A DNA stretch of 64,000 bases, from positions 310,001-374,000 of the forward strand of contig JAMWFC010000054.1 in the NCBI GenBank assembly GCA_027475525.1. Reading direction: 5' to 3'. Numbering within the stretch: the stretch's first letter is position 1; each line of letters starts with the position of its first letter. The stretch comes from Macrolepiota albuminosa (Eukaryota; Basidiomycota; Agaricomycetes; Agaricales; Agaricaceae). Below, piece after piece: positions 22,411 through 32,284 of the stretch. A program made the position numbers and the translations under genes. The notes beneath the pieces were generated by a model that saw only the letters and a program-made list of their open reading frames with translations, had not been told where the DNA came from and ran no database searches.

Positions 22411-25400
22411 ATGCATACTAACCAGAATACCTCATCTAGATACCCCCTCCGGACACGGAACCTGGCGGCTACGGCTACTAGCCAGGGGACGAGGGCCGGA
22501 TTGAATATTCGCGATACCGGAGCGGCCGGATCGCAGGCCAGAACTACCCAGGGCACCGAGGTGGGAACTCGGAACCCTCAAGACAGAGGTGGGACTGGCT
22601 ATAATACCCAAAGCATCCCGGAGCCGAGAGAGCCCGGAGACCCCTCAGAAAGGGAGAGCACAGACACCTCGGGTGTAGAAGAAAGTGAAGATCACTTGAC
22701 TGCAAGGGATACGTCGGAATTGACGGATTTACCTGACGAGTTGGACATCGAGCAGAGGCTCAATGTTGACGCAAAGCCACCTCGTCGACGGGCGAGGGTG
22801 GAAGATGAGGCGTCGGAACAAGCTGAACCAAAGGGGCTGTCAGAGGAACAAGCCCGAGCAGTTGACTCTGCCAGAAATAACCTTACCGAGGTTGATCGAG
22901 AGCGTATTGACCGTAGATATGCTAATATATCCGTGACTGCAAGGAATGAGTCAGGAATGGAGAATGAGAGAGAGCAGCAAGAAGGCACCTCCAATAATAA
23001 AGGAAAAGGGGTAGATCCTCGCAATTGGGGAAATATCCACCTGACGGGGGAGGAAATCGACCCCGAAATACAGGAAAAGATCCTGGAAGAATATAACTTG
23101 GCTCAGCGTGAACGAGAAGCCAAGGATAGAGAAGCAATTGACCTGCAGGCAGAAGGAGAAGAAGAGCCTTCTGAATGGGAGGAAGAATACATTGCCGAAC
23201 AAAGGGAGTCGGAAGACGATGATGCAGTCGATCGTAAGGAACGTCGTCAGAGCAACCGGATGGTAACGGCCCTTCTCAAGGCCACTCGCGAGATCGAAGA
23301 GAAGGAAAGAATCCGTGCTGAGAAGAAAGGCCGTGAATACGTGGCTCCTCGTGAGTTTACTCAGCAATTACGCAGTCTGAGGGAGCAGCTGGGAAGAGAG
23401 GACGAGAGATCAGGAGAGCGGGACACCGTTTCGAAGCCTAGGAAACGGAAGTCTAAGTCTAAGCCTAAGAAAAAGAAGAAGTCACGCACAGAGGCCATGA
23501 AACCGGCCGCACAAATAGCTGAAGAGAGTGCCCTGGGACAGGCTTTCCGACGCATCGGCGCCATAAATGATACTGAGCCGAGCGACGACAGCTCCAGCTC
23601 TGACTCCGATGAGACGAGTGATGAGTCCTATGCGACAGAATCGGAGACGGGAGACAGTTATTCAGATTCCTCGTCCGACAGTAGATCCAGAGGCCGCGGC
23701 CACAAACAGAGAAGGAATTCTCACACCCACCGTAAGAAGGGACGCAAGTCCAAATCTTCCCGTAGACGGCGTAAGTCAAGACGATCGAGCAGTAGTAATG
23801 ATCGAATCCGACCAAACCCTCCGTCGACGTATGATGGAACGGCTGACGTCCAGCAGTTCATGCAGTTTATGTCCAACTGCTCGTTGTATTTGAAACACGG
23901 GCATGTGAGCAGACGTCGTCAAGTCCTGATTGTATCTCAGTTCCTCAGGGGAAGAGCTTGGAGATTTTACGCACGAGAGGCATCTCTAGATCCTGAAAGT
24001 TGGGGGATCGATCGGTTTTTCGAAGGACTGTTTAATGACTGTTTCCCTGTAAATTTTCGAAATCAGCAGCGGAATAAACTGAACAGTTTTCATCAGGGAA
24101 AACATGCAGTAAGAGATTATGTGTCAGGACTTGAGGAACTGTTTACGATCGTCGGTTACATTAGCAAGAGAGAGAGAATTGTTAAGCTGTTCAATGGGTT
24201 CAGAACCTCAGTGCGGAAAGAATTATATAAGAAAGGACTTACTCCGGAAACGTCCAAATGGAATCGCATTGTAGAAGAAGCGGAATTCATTGAAAGATCA
24301 GAATTGGTGGATGTGGAGGACAATCCCAGTACGGAGAGCCGCTCGCACAAATCCCACCGTCATCATCATAGTAAGGATAAGAAAAAGGATTACAAAAGTA
24401 GCGAGAAAGATGATCGTCAAAGCAACCCTGGGGGCTCCAGTCAATCGAAAAAACATTCTTCTCATCACAAGAAGACTAACCAAACCCCCGGATTCTCATC
24501 GATGAAGCATAAGTTCGGGGGAAGTGGTGGAAAGAAAGAGGCCACCGGATCTGACAAGCCTAAGGGTGAACATCGTAAGCTTAGTAAAGAAGAGATCGAA
24601 GAATATCGTGCAGCGGAGAAGTGTTTCTACTGCGGAGGTAAAGGCCACTTCGCGCGAAACTGTTTTAAGAATAAAACAGTAAAGTCGAGTTCCACTAGGC
24701 CACCGGGGATACAATCGAGTAGTATCCGTCTTGATCTCCAGGAAATCGATAGGAAGCGAGATGAGGCGTTGGAGGACACGACGCAAGGTCTGTCGATCGG
24801 AGCGATTGGAATGGAACCAGTTGCGAGTAATACATTTGAGTCCGAGTACGACTCGGGAGAAGAATCAGCTTGGGATATTATTAGCTTCATATTCTCAGAG
24901 GATGGAGACGAAAGGGACGAATCTAATAGCGATGACCTCCCTGACCTCCGGCAAGTCTCTGATACGGACGAGTCTGATTGTGACAGCGTTCCGGATCTGC
25001 AATCTGTATCTAATACAGACGAATCTGGATACTCCAGTAGTACGGATGAAGATGTACACAATTGGATCCCTAATTCAGAAACTGACCCCACCGAGAGGAA
25101 TGAATGGCCAGCTGATGATACCGGAGAGTCTGATGCTGAGACGCGGGAGGCTGAAGTTGTGTTGAGCCCACCGAGAGATTTTGGGAGGGACGTCTACGAG
25201 ACAGACGTTCCGAATGGTGAGATTAAGATATGTCACCTGTGGAAAGAAGAGTTAGCCCGTGGAAAGCCAGATAGAATAGGAAGCGCTCAAGGTCGTAAGA
25301 TGGAGTACTTCTTGGAGATGAGGCAGCCCTATCCCGGGGACCCAGCCAATTGTCTACAGTTTCGGGGCCGTCGTTTCTTGTCCTATGACATAAGTGAGGA

Positions 25401-27441
25401 TGAGGTCTGTCTCGTGGACATGATCCGAAACTTTGACACCGTGCTGCCCAAAAGCCTGGTGGAAGATCATAATTTCAAACCGTCGCTGTGGTACGCTCAC
25501 CAGTGCCAAGCTGCATCCGGAATAGCACTCCATAGGAGACAGTGGTATGACGTAGGACTGGCTTCTGACGTGTGGGCTTGGAACGCGGCCCAAGTGTTGC
25601 AATTAGGTGCCCCGTATCTCCAGGATGAGAACTCCCGGCTCCCCAAGCGATGGGGACGGTTTAAAGTGAATCGAATTACTGATGCCGAGTTCGAAGTGTA
25701 CGATCGAACCCTTGAGTTCCGCGTGAACGTCTCGGAGGAATACCTGAAGAATCCAATGTTTGATATTGTACACTGGTATGAGAAGCAGCTAGATCGAAGG
25801 ATAAGCCAGATTAGAGACGTGTTCTTCGAAGAGGAACGAGAGAGCTTAGGATTAAGTCTGCTCGAATGCAGTCCTGATCAAGAGTCAGCAGACCCCGATC
25901 TGGCAGACCTGTTAAGAATAATAAGCGCGCAGAAGCGACTGCGCATTGAGTCTACACCTACCTCGTTGAGGGTGCTAGAACTTAATGGGCAACAAATTGA
26001 AGCAGGAACTTTCCCGGCGCTGTCTCGTAACAATATTCGGCGTAAGGATATAGCACGAAACATTCCTAAACCGTTGGTGATCGTGGTGAAGCTAGCGGGA
26101 CACCCAGTGCGTGCGCTAGTAGATTCGGGGTCCCTCGGAGACTTTATCTCGACTACTGTGGTGGAACAATTAGAGCTAAAGAAGCAGGAACTGTCACAGG
26201 CCATACCTGTTCTACTGGCCGTGCAAGGATCCCGATCGAAAGTAAATTATGGTGTGACGGCTGAAATCGAATATCAAAGGATTAAAGGACCTCGATATTT
26301 CGACGTCATGAACTTACATGGCTACGATATGATCCTAGGCACGCCATGGATATATCAGCATAAGGTTGCGATTGGTTTGAATCCGCCCCGAGTGATTATT
26401 GGAAGTAGCGAGGCTGTGCCTATGAAGGAAGGTACTGGAGTAACGAGACTTTCGTCTCGGGCTATGGAGCAGGTCGAACAAGACCTCGATACTGTAAGGG
26501 AGGAATTGAAGCAGTATGCAAAGCCAATATGTAAATCGGCCACAGACACACCTCTACCACCTTTACGTGCCATTAACCACGAGATCCCAATCATAGATGA
26601 GAGCGTGATTTACCCCTGGAGACCGTCAAGGTGTCCTGAAGCACTGAGACCATTGTGGGACGAGAAGCGTGCTGCTTACATCAAGACAGGCCGTTGGGAA
26701 GTGACGGCCAGTGGCAACGCAGTGCCTATGATGTTCCTGAAGAAGCCTGGTAAGCCTGGAGAACCGATTCGGTTGCGAAGCGTTATAGACCTCCGGGCTC
26801 GAAACGCAAACACCCATAAGAAGTCGTCACCTTTACCTGACATGGACGGGATCTTGAGGCGTGCCGCTGGTGCTAAGTATAGATCTATAATAGACGGTCA
26901 AGATGCATATGAACAAATCCGTATAAAGCCGGAGCATGTACCGAGAACCACTGTAACCACACCAGACGGAAACATGGTTAGTCATGTCATTCAGCAGGGA
27001 GACTGTAACGCTCCTGCTACTTACCAAGCTCTTATGAACCATCTATTCGCTGCCTACATCGGCCGATTTGTCGATGTATACCTAGATGACATTATAATTT
27101 ATTCGAACTCCTTAGAAGAACATGTCAGACATGTTAAACTAGTCCTGGATATCCTAAAGAGAGAAAAACTGTATCTGAGTGAACGAAAACTCCAATTTTT
27201 ATGCACGGAAATGAAAGTGTTAGGACGCGTAATAACAGATCAAGGTATACGCATGGACCCTGATAAAGTTGATGCGCTGTCGAAGTGGAAAACACCGACT
27301 AATCGTGACCTGTTGAGAGGTTTTCTTGGAGCGGCAGGGTACCTGGCAGATGACATAGACAGAGTTAGGATTCCGATGGGAGTGCTGCATACACTTACGG
27401 GAGACACTGTCCCTTACCGATGGGATCATACTCATCAATGA
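22411..27441 (+). CDS. Gypsy A Gag-protease-reverse transcriptase
   Basis: The 1676-codon frame begins MHTNQNTSSRYPLRTRN. Residues 1-470 are charged and disordered, ending in Ser-rich acidic and Arg/Ser-rich basic stretches. The capsid-like Gag region is about 470-640 (QFMQFMSNCSLYLKHG, FLRGRAWRFYARE, SFHQGKHAVRDYV). A CCHC knuckle CFYCGGKGHFARNC starts at residue 738. An unrecognised domain of about 200 residues (roughly 950-1150, including WYAHQCQAASGIALHRRQWY) precedes the protease, whose VDSGSLGDFIS has its Asp at 1238. The RT follows, with YLDDIIIYS at residue 1557 and DPDKVDALSKWKTPTN. The frame stops at TGA 27439-27441, exactly where relatives have Arg in 'HQrAFe'. It is followed in the same frame by the rest of Pol, so this is one nonsense change or a readthrough site. 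Confidence 0.92.
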   Translation: MHTNQNTSSRYPLRTRNLAATATSQGTRAGLNIRDTGAAGSQARTTQGTEVGTRNPQDRGGTGYNTQSIPEPREPGDPSERESTDTSGVEESEDHLTARDTSELTDLPDELDIEQRLNVDAKPPRRRARVEDEASEQAEPKGLSEEQARAVDSARNNLTEVDRERIDRRYANISVTARNESGMENEREQQEGTSNNKGKGVDPRNWGNIHLTGEEIDPEIQEKILEEYNLAQREREAKDREAIDLQAEGEEEPSEWEEEYIAEQRESEDDDAVDRKERRQSNRMVTALLKATREIEEKERIRAEKKGREYVAPREFTQQLRSLREQLGREDERSGERDTVSKPRKRKSKSKPKKKKKSRTEAMKPAAQIAEESALGQAFRRIGAINDTEPSDDSSSSDSDETSDESYATESETGDSYSDSSSDSRSRGRGHKQRRNSHTHRKKGRKSKSSRRRRKSRRSSSSNDRIRPNPPSTYDGTADVQQFMQFMSNCSLYLKHGHVSRRRQVLIVSQFLRGRAWRFYAREASLDPESWGIDRFFEGLFNDCFPVNFRNQQRNKLNSFHQGKHAVRDYVSGLEELFTIVGYISKRERIVKLFNGFRTSVRKELYKKGLTPETSKWNRIVEEAEFIERSELVDVEDNPSTESRSHKSHRHHHSKDKKKDYKSSEKDDRQSNPGGSSQSKKHSSHHKKTNQTPGFSSMKHKFGGSGGKKEATGSDKPKGEHRKLSKEEIEEYRAAEKCFYCGGKGHFARNCFKNKTVKSSSTRPPGIQSSSIRLDLQEIDRKRDEALEDTTQGLSIGAIGMEPVASNTFESEYDSGEESAWDIISFIFSEDGDERDESNSDDLPDLRQVSDTDESDCDSVPDLQSVSNTDESGYSSSTDEDVHNWIPNSETDPTERNEWPADDTGESDAETREAEVVLSPPRDFGRDVYETDVPNGEIKICHLWKEELARGKPDRIGSAQGRKMEYFLEMRQPYPGDPANCLQFRGRRFLSYDISEDEVCLVDMIRNFDTVLPKSLVEDHNFKPSLWYAHQCQAASGIALHRRQWYDVGLASDVWAWNAAQVLQLGAPYLQDENSRLPKRWGRFKVNRITDAEFEVYDRTLEFRVNVSEEYLKNPMFDIVHWYEKQLDRRISQIRDVFFEEERESLGLSLLECSPDQESADPDLADLLRIISAQKRLRIESTPTSLRVLELNGQQIEAGTFPALSRNNIRRKDIARNIPKPLVIVVKLAGHPVRALVDSGSLGDFISTTVVEQLELKKQELSQAIPVLLAVQGSRSKVNYGVTAEIEYQRIKGPRYFDVMNLHGYDMILGTPWIYQHKVAIGLNPPRVIIGSSEAVPMKEGTGVTRLSSRAMEQVEQDLDTVREELKQYAKPICKSATDTPLPPLRAINHEIPIIDESVIYPWRPSRCPEALRPLWDEKRAAYIKTGRWEVTASGNAVPMMFLKKPGKPGEPIRLRSVIDLRARNANTHKKSSPLPDMDGILRRAAGAKYRSIIDGQDAYEQIRIKPEHVPRTTVTTPDGNMVSHVIQQGDCNAPATYQALMNHLFAAYIGRFVDVYLDDIIIYSNSLEEHVRHVKLVLDILKREKLYLSERKLQFLCTEMKVLGRVITDQGIRMDPDKVDALSKWKTPTNRDLLRGFLGAAGYLADDIDRVRIPMGVLHTLTGDTVPYRWDHTHQ

Positions 27442-27453
27442 GCCTTTGAAGAC

Positions 27454-30400
27454 GTGAAGCGTTCGGCTATACGATGCAAGGATCACCATCGGAGACCAAT
27501 CCAATACAATGATGGAGCGCCACCAGTGAACGTGGTTACTGATGGGTGTGCTACCAGGATAGCTGGAGTCGTTAGTCAGGGACACGATTGGAAAACAGCA
27601 GACGTATCTGCATTTTTCTCAGCAAAACTGAACCCCGCTCAACAGAATTACCCCATCCATAAAGTCGAGATGCTTGCAGGTGTTGAGACAATGTTGAGAT
27701 ATCGTGATATCCTACAGGGTGTAAAGTTTAAATGGTACACAGATCATAAGGGATTAATTCACTTACTTGCGCAAAAGAACTTGTCTGGACGGCAAGCTAG
27801 ATGGTTAGAGAAGATCTCAGAGTTCGACTTTGAGGTGATTTATGTTCCAGGAACGGAGAACATTTTGTCCGATGCATTATCGCGGCTATATTCAAATGAT
27901 GAGACAGGTACAGTGAGATCTCGAAGTGAATACACGTACCATGATGTGATAGATAATGACTATCTGGGAGAGCACATGATCTCAATGCCAGTTCTTGTCG
28001 GAATGGAGGGCGAGAATGCAATAGGTATACGGGATGAACCTGGAATGACAGTGATGGCTACTCCGGGAATCGATCCGGCCCCAAAACGGAGAAATAATAG
28101 AAGCAATGTCGAACCTGCTGAGACTGGAAGACCAGAAACATCGAAAGAGTTTGCTTCAAGAATGAGACGTCATTTTGTCCTTAAAGGCCCCCAAGAACAA
28201 AAGGAGGGCGGGTCCGAAGGGAAAACTGACACTGTTAAAGAAAAGCTAGTCATAAGAATACCGGCAAAAAAGACTGCAGGCACCAAGCCTAATAGCGAGG
28301 AACAAGAAAAGGATGAGCGGCTGGCTGCCCGATCAGATGCCTTAAGAGAACAGATCGAGAGGTTACCACCAATGTCGATCGAAGAATTGGTGAAGGGGAG
28401 CAAGGAGCCAATAGATCTGCTCGAAGCACTGAGGAACAGATACTCGGAGGACAGTCTATTCCAGAAGATAATAGATGACCCGAAAGCATATAAGAACTTT
28501 GAGTGTGAGGAAGGGTTAATTTACCTCCGATCCACAACAGAGAGGACTCTGTGCATTTCATCGATCATTGTGAATGGTCGAAGTGTGCGGGAAATAGTTA
28601 TATCTGAGGCTCATTCTCTATTGGCACATTTAGGACATAGAAAAACGTACACTTACCTGCGCGAGTTGGTCTGGTGGAAGACCATGGATAAAGATGTAAA
28701 GAAGTATTGCGAAACGTGCACAACGTGTATGCGGAGTAAGCCCAACAACCAACGCCCATATGGGCTTCTCAATCCTCTGCAGATACCGACATCACCGTGG
28801 GAGGTAATCGGAATTGACTTTCTTGGGCCTTTGCCAGAATCAAAGGACCGTAACGGCACTTATGATGCAATAACCGTTATTATCGATCTACTGACTGGGA
28901 TGGTACACATTGTTCCTAGCCGCACCGACTACACAGCCCGAAATGTTGCTGAATTGGTGTTCAGCGAAGTATACAAGCATCACGGCTTACCTAAAGCTAT
29001 AGTCAGTGATAGAGACTCTTACTTTACAAGCACCTTCTGGTCTCACCTGCATTCATTGATTGGAACTCAACTTCGAATGTCGTCGGCCTACCACCCCGAA
29101 TCGGATGGGTCCACGGAAAGAGCTAACCGGACGATTACTCAGATGATACGTCAGTGTATAGGGGCTACTCAACGGGATTGGGTTGCCAAGCTACCTGCTA
29201 TTGAGTTTGCGGTGAATTCGGCACGATCCGAGACTACTGGTTACTCACCTTTCTTCTTGAACACGGGCCGTATGCCCAGACCAATGATATGGAAAAGAAC
29301 CTCAAGCTCCGAATTTCCAGGGGTGCGAGTGTTTGCCCAGCGTTTGCGTTTAGCCGTCATGGCCGCACATGATAGCATTATTGGGGCTCGGGTAAAGCAG
29401 ACCCGAGACGCCAACCGTAAGAGAAGAATGGTACCCTTCACTGTAAAGGACTTGGTTTACGTATCTACGGAAAATATGAGTTTTCCAAAAGGGCTTACTC
29501 GTAAATTTATCCCCAAGTTCATTGGACCGTATCCTATTGCGGAGGATTATGGTAACAACTCATTTCAAGTTAAGTTACCAGTCGCCATGACGCGGAGAGG
29601 AATCCATGATGTTTTCCACGCGTCCCTGCTCCGAATACATAAGCCTAATGATGACAGGTTGTTTCCCGGTCGCCTGGATGAACAAATAGTCATTGAGGAC
29701 GCAAGTGAGTGGGCTGTCGACCGGATTGTGGCACACAAGGGCACCCGGACCAATGCGATGTTCGAGGTCCTTTGGAAGGCAGGTGATAAGACATGGATGA
29801 GTTACTCGCAAGTCGAAGAACTCGATATATTGACTCCTTACCTTGACCTGCTAGGGATAGATGGTATTTCCGAGCTCCAGGATGGTGTGGGTGTACCACC
29901 TCCTGATGACCCACAGTCCTATTTAGGGAACCTTGAACTGGCGCCATGTTTAAATGAGGGAGAAGTTACCTGTGATACTGATCAGGACCTCCTATCCCAT
30001 TTCACCTCTCACCTCAGCCTTTCTTCCCTCGACATCCACCCCGACTTCGTTTTTATGCCTGCCTACCGATCCCATCGTGGCCGTGGGGGGCATCACGGTC
30101 CTCCCAGGTATCGATCCCAACGCCAGGGACACCATCCCAGCCCCCCGGAACAGCCTAGCCACCCCTGGGTCTACCAGGACTCTAAAACGCAGCTTATCTG
30201 TCTGACTCCTCCTGACCTGAAGCATGGGTACACCATTCATCCCCTCCAGATGGTTGAGTATCTATCGTTCAACCGGAAGTTATGCCAGAATGGAGGACGT
30301 ACCCGGAAAGCCACCCCCCTCGGGTTCGACACCTTTACGAAGATCTTCAATTCGGTGCCTGCCGACCAATATAAATATCGGTTTGCCACATATGATGACG

Positions 30401-31035
30401 AGGCTGGAAGATGGAAGGCACCTGAGTATCGGGTCAGGTCCCAGCATATTCGCACCCGTTTCGTCGATAAGAAACGATACCGTGATCTCATCACCATGGG
30501 TCTAATCTCAAACCGCGGACACGTCAACTCGGTCATGCTCAATACCACCATGGCTGCGTTGCAGCAGCCTCACATCGCCAATTCGACCAAGAACTATTTC
30601 TACCAGCGGCGTCGTGACGAGCGCCGGGAGCGGGACAACGAGGACAGCGATGAGTCCTACTCCGAGGAGAGCGATGAAGAGGACTTATCTGACAATGATT
30701 CGCGACGTGATCGATCGCGTTCACCCACTCGTGGTTCCAAATCAAATACTCTGCCTCCCGCGCCTCCCAGCTCGCAGATAACCGCTCCGCGTGGATCCCA
30801 GTCGGTACCTTCGAGCAAGGAAGTTGGAAGGAACTCCCGAGGCAGTCCTGTGGTTAGAGGGGCAGATGGAACCTTTTTAGAAAACCGATACGCACCTGAT
30901 AGCCCCCGAGGGACTTGCGATCCCTCTATCCTGATGGGCCCTATCTCAGAAGATGTTCAGATGAAGAATTTGGAGACTGCCAAGACCCACGACGTGTTGT
31001 ACGACCCCGACTTCGATCTAGACCTCAATGTTTGA
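27454..31035 (+). CDS. Gypsy A RNase H-integrase-chromodomain plus long tail
   Basis: This continues the frame of the upstream gag-RT after TGA 27439. RNase H has the catalytic Asp in NVVTDGCATRIAGV and the YTDHKGL motif, ending FDFEVIYVPGTENILSDALS. Integrase has an HHCC zinc finger (HSLLAHLGHRKT then CETCTTCMRSK), then the DDE residues in GIDFLGPLPES, VSDRDSYFTS and ESDGSTERANRT. A chromodomain-like segment follows near 29717-29850 (VDRIVAHKGTRTNAMFEVLW, then DKTWMSYSQVEE), which in relatives guides insertion to chromatin. About 385 more residues follow that the family does not normally have. These include a conserved-looking core (GFDTFTKIFNSVP, RTRFVDKKRYRDLITMG) and an acidic plus Ser/Arg-rich stretch. 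Function of the tail is unknown. Confidence 0.9.
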   Translation: MKRSAIRCKDHHRRPIQYNDGAPPVNVVTDGCATRIAGVVSQGHDWKTADVSAFFSAKLNPAQQNYPIHKVEMLAGVETMLRYRDILQGVKFKWYTDHKGLIHLLAQKNLSGRQARWLEKISEFDFEVIYVPGTENILSDALSRLYSNDETGTVRSRSEYTYHDVIDNDYLGEHMISMPVLVGMEGENAIGIRDEPGMTVMATPGIDPAPKRRNNRSNVEPAETGRPETSKEFASRMRRHFVLKGPQEQKEGGSEGKTDTVKEKLVIRIPAKKTAGTKPNSEEQEKDERLAARSDALREQIERLPPMSIEELVKGSKEPIDLLEALRNRYSEDSLFQKIIDDPKAYKNFECEEGLIYLRSTTERTLCISSIIVNGRSVREIVISEAHSLLAHLGHRKTYTYLRELVWWKTMDKDVKKYCETCTTCMRSKPNNQRPYGLLNPLQIPTSPWEVIGIDFLGPLPESKDRNGTYDAITVIIDLLTGMVHIVPSRTDYTARNVAELVFSEVYKHHGLPKAIVSDRDSYFTSTFWSHLHSLIGTQLRMSSAYHPESDGSTERANRTITQMIRQCIGATQRDWVAKLPAIEFAVNSARSETTGYSPFFLNTGRMPRPMIWKRTSSSEFPGVRVFAQRLRLAVMAAHDSIIGARVKQTRDANRKRRMVPFTVKDLVYVSTENMSFPKGLTRKFIPKFIGPYPIAEDYGNNSFQVKLPVAMTRRGIHDVFHASLLRIHKPNDDRLFPGRLDEQIVIEDASEWAVDRIVAHKGTRTNAMFEVLWKAGDKTWMSYSQVEELDILTPYLDLLGIDGISELQDGVGVPPPDDPQSYLGNLELAPCLNEGEVTCDTDQDLLSHFTSHLSLSSLDIHPDFVFMPAYRSHRGRGGHHGPPRYRSQRQGHHPSPPEQPSHPWVYQDSKTQLICLTPPDLKHGYTIHPLQMVEYLSFNRKLCQNGGRTRKATPLGFDTFTKIFNSVPADQYKYRFATYDDEAGRWKAPEYRVRSQHIRTRFVDKKRYRDLITMGLISNRGHVNSVMLNTTMAALQQPHIANSTKNYFYQRRRDERRERDNEDSDESYSEESDEEDLSDNDSRRDRSRSPTRGSKSNTLPPAPPSSQITAPRGSQSVPSSKEVGRNSRGSPVVRGADGTFLENRYAPDSPRGTCDPSILMGPISEDVQMKNLETAKTHDVLYDPDFDLDLNV

Positions 31036-31316
31036 AGACGGGTTATCCTGCGGTCTATACGTCGACCCTCGAAGTTCAAAGTTCGATATTATTAACCCTC
31101 AATGGTCAATTCTGGCCAATCTCCCACGATCCTTTAACATCGTTGGTTCGATCCCCACTCTCCCTTGCTTTTCCTATTTGCCAAAGTTTTAATTGATATC
31201 GTGATAATTTCCTTGTCCATTGATTCACACTCTTTTGACTTTTCCGATTTACCATCAGTTTATCCACTAGTTACCTTGAAGCCGAGCCAGGATCACCCGT
31301 TCGGCTGGAGGGCGTA
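31036..31316 (+). other. Gypsy A 3' untranslated region
   Basis: This non-coding stretch lies between the pol stop and the 3' LTR. The purine-rich GGCTGGAGGGCGTA just before 31317 is the likely polypurine tract used to prime plus-strand DNA. Confidence 0.6.
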
Positions 31317-31525
31317 TGTAGCGGTTCGTGACTACGTGACCCTTATACCCATATGTTTTGCTCTACTTACATCACACTCCTTGACTACCGCTTACCTATC
31401 CTATAAGTACCTAACCGAATGTTGTAGTTAGGCAGTTTTGCAATCGAGGACTTACAACAGTTCACACCGCGAGACTCTACTCAGTGTGCCGTGACCCAAT
31501 CCTAATCCGGCTGGCTCACGTCACA
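31317..31525 (+). repeat. 3' LTR of gypsy element A
   Basis: It matches 22082-22290 over its whole length and is followed by the target duplication ACTGG. Confidence 0.95.
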
Positions 31526-31530
31526 ACTGG

Positions 31531-32284
31531 CCGCTGGCAGAAAGTATGCCGCTCGACCTCGATCAAATTTCAAGGTCCGAACAGCCGCGACACATCGATG
31601 AGTGAGAGGGACAAAATGACTCAGAATTGCGACGCGAGTTCCGGGTGCTATTGATTGGCGGATGCTGGCCGAAAACAGTGGGGTCTGCGCGCTGAGTGCT
31701 AAGCCACTCTCTAACCACCTGTTGACCCTTTGCACAGTTCAGATGGCATCAGTCGGTTACAGCGCCGCGTAACCTCCACACTCGTGAACGTGGCGTATCT
31801 CGGTGTTACAGAGATTGGGTGACAAATCCCTACATACTGCAAACCACCGATGGTGCTGGCGTACGACCGATAGAAATGCGACGATTGCAGGTATGCGATC
31901 TACGACTTCAAAGGTTCAACTGTTCGACTAATTTGTTCTTTTCAGCTATGCCAACGTATCCAATTTTCCTAGAGACAGACAAGAAATTCAACATATTGGG
32001 GCGGGCAGTCGTTACTCGGAGTTGGCGCATAGAATTCCATTCCTATAATCACTTCCACAAAAAACATACACTCTACGGTCAGCAGTATGCAGACCAACAG
32101 GACACAGACCAGCAAGGCAGGGCGTCATTTGTAAGCCCTCCTTTGTTTGTAATTTCTACCCTAAGCTGTATTTAGGGATGGAACGTATTCCTCGGTCATA
32201 ATTTTCGGGACGCACAAGCATAGTTTACCGACAAAAGTAACAAGGGATGTATTCAAGTAGTGTAGTATAGAAGCCTGACCCTGA
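31531..32284. other. Intergenic region, no gene seen
   Basis: This is the right flank of the gypsy insertion and continues the sequence that ended at 22076. It holds no open frame resembling a known protein. It forms the 3' side of the first dynamin gene. Confidence 0.5.

Larger units (their letters stand above)
22082..31525 (+). mobile_element. Ty3/gypsy element A, full length, chromodomain type
   Basis: The element is bounded by 209-bp LTRs at a constant offset of 9235 with no difference noticed between them, and by the 5-bp target duplication ACTGG at 22077-22081 and 31526-31530. One reading frame of about 2875 codons runs from 22411 to 31035 and is broken only by a TGA at 27439. Order is gag, protease, RT, RNase H, integrase, chromodomain-like, long tail. 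Matching LTRs and a clean target duplication indicate a recent insertion. A tRNA-type primer site starting TGG was not found after the 5' LTR. Confidence 0.95.
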
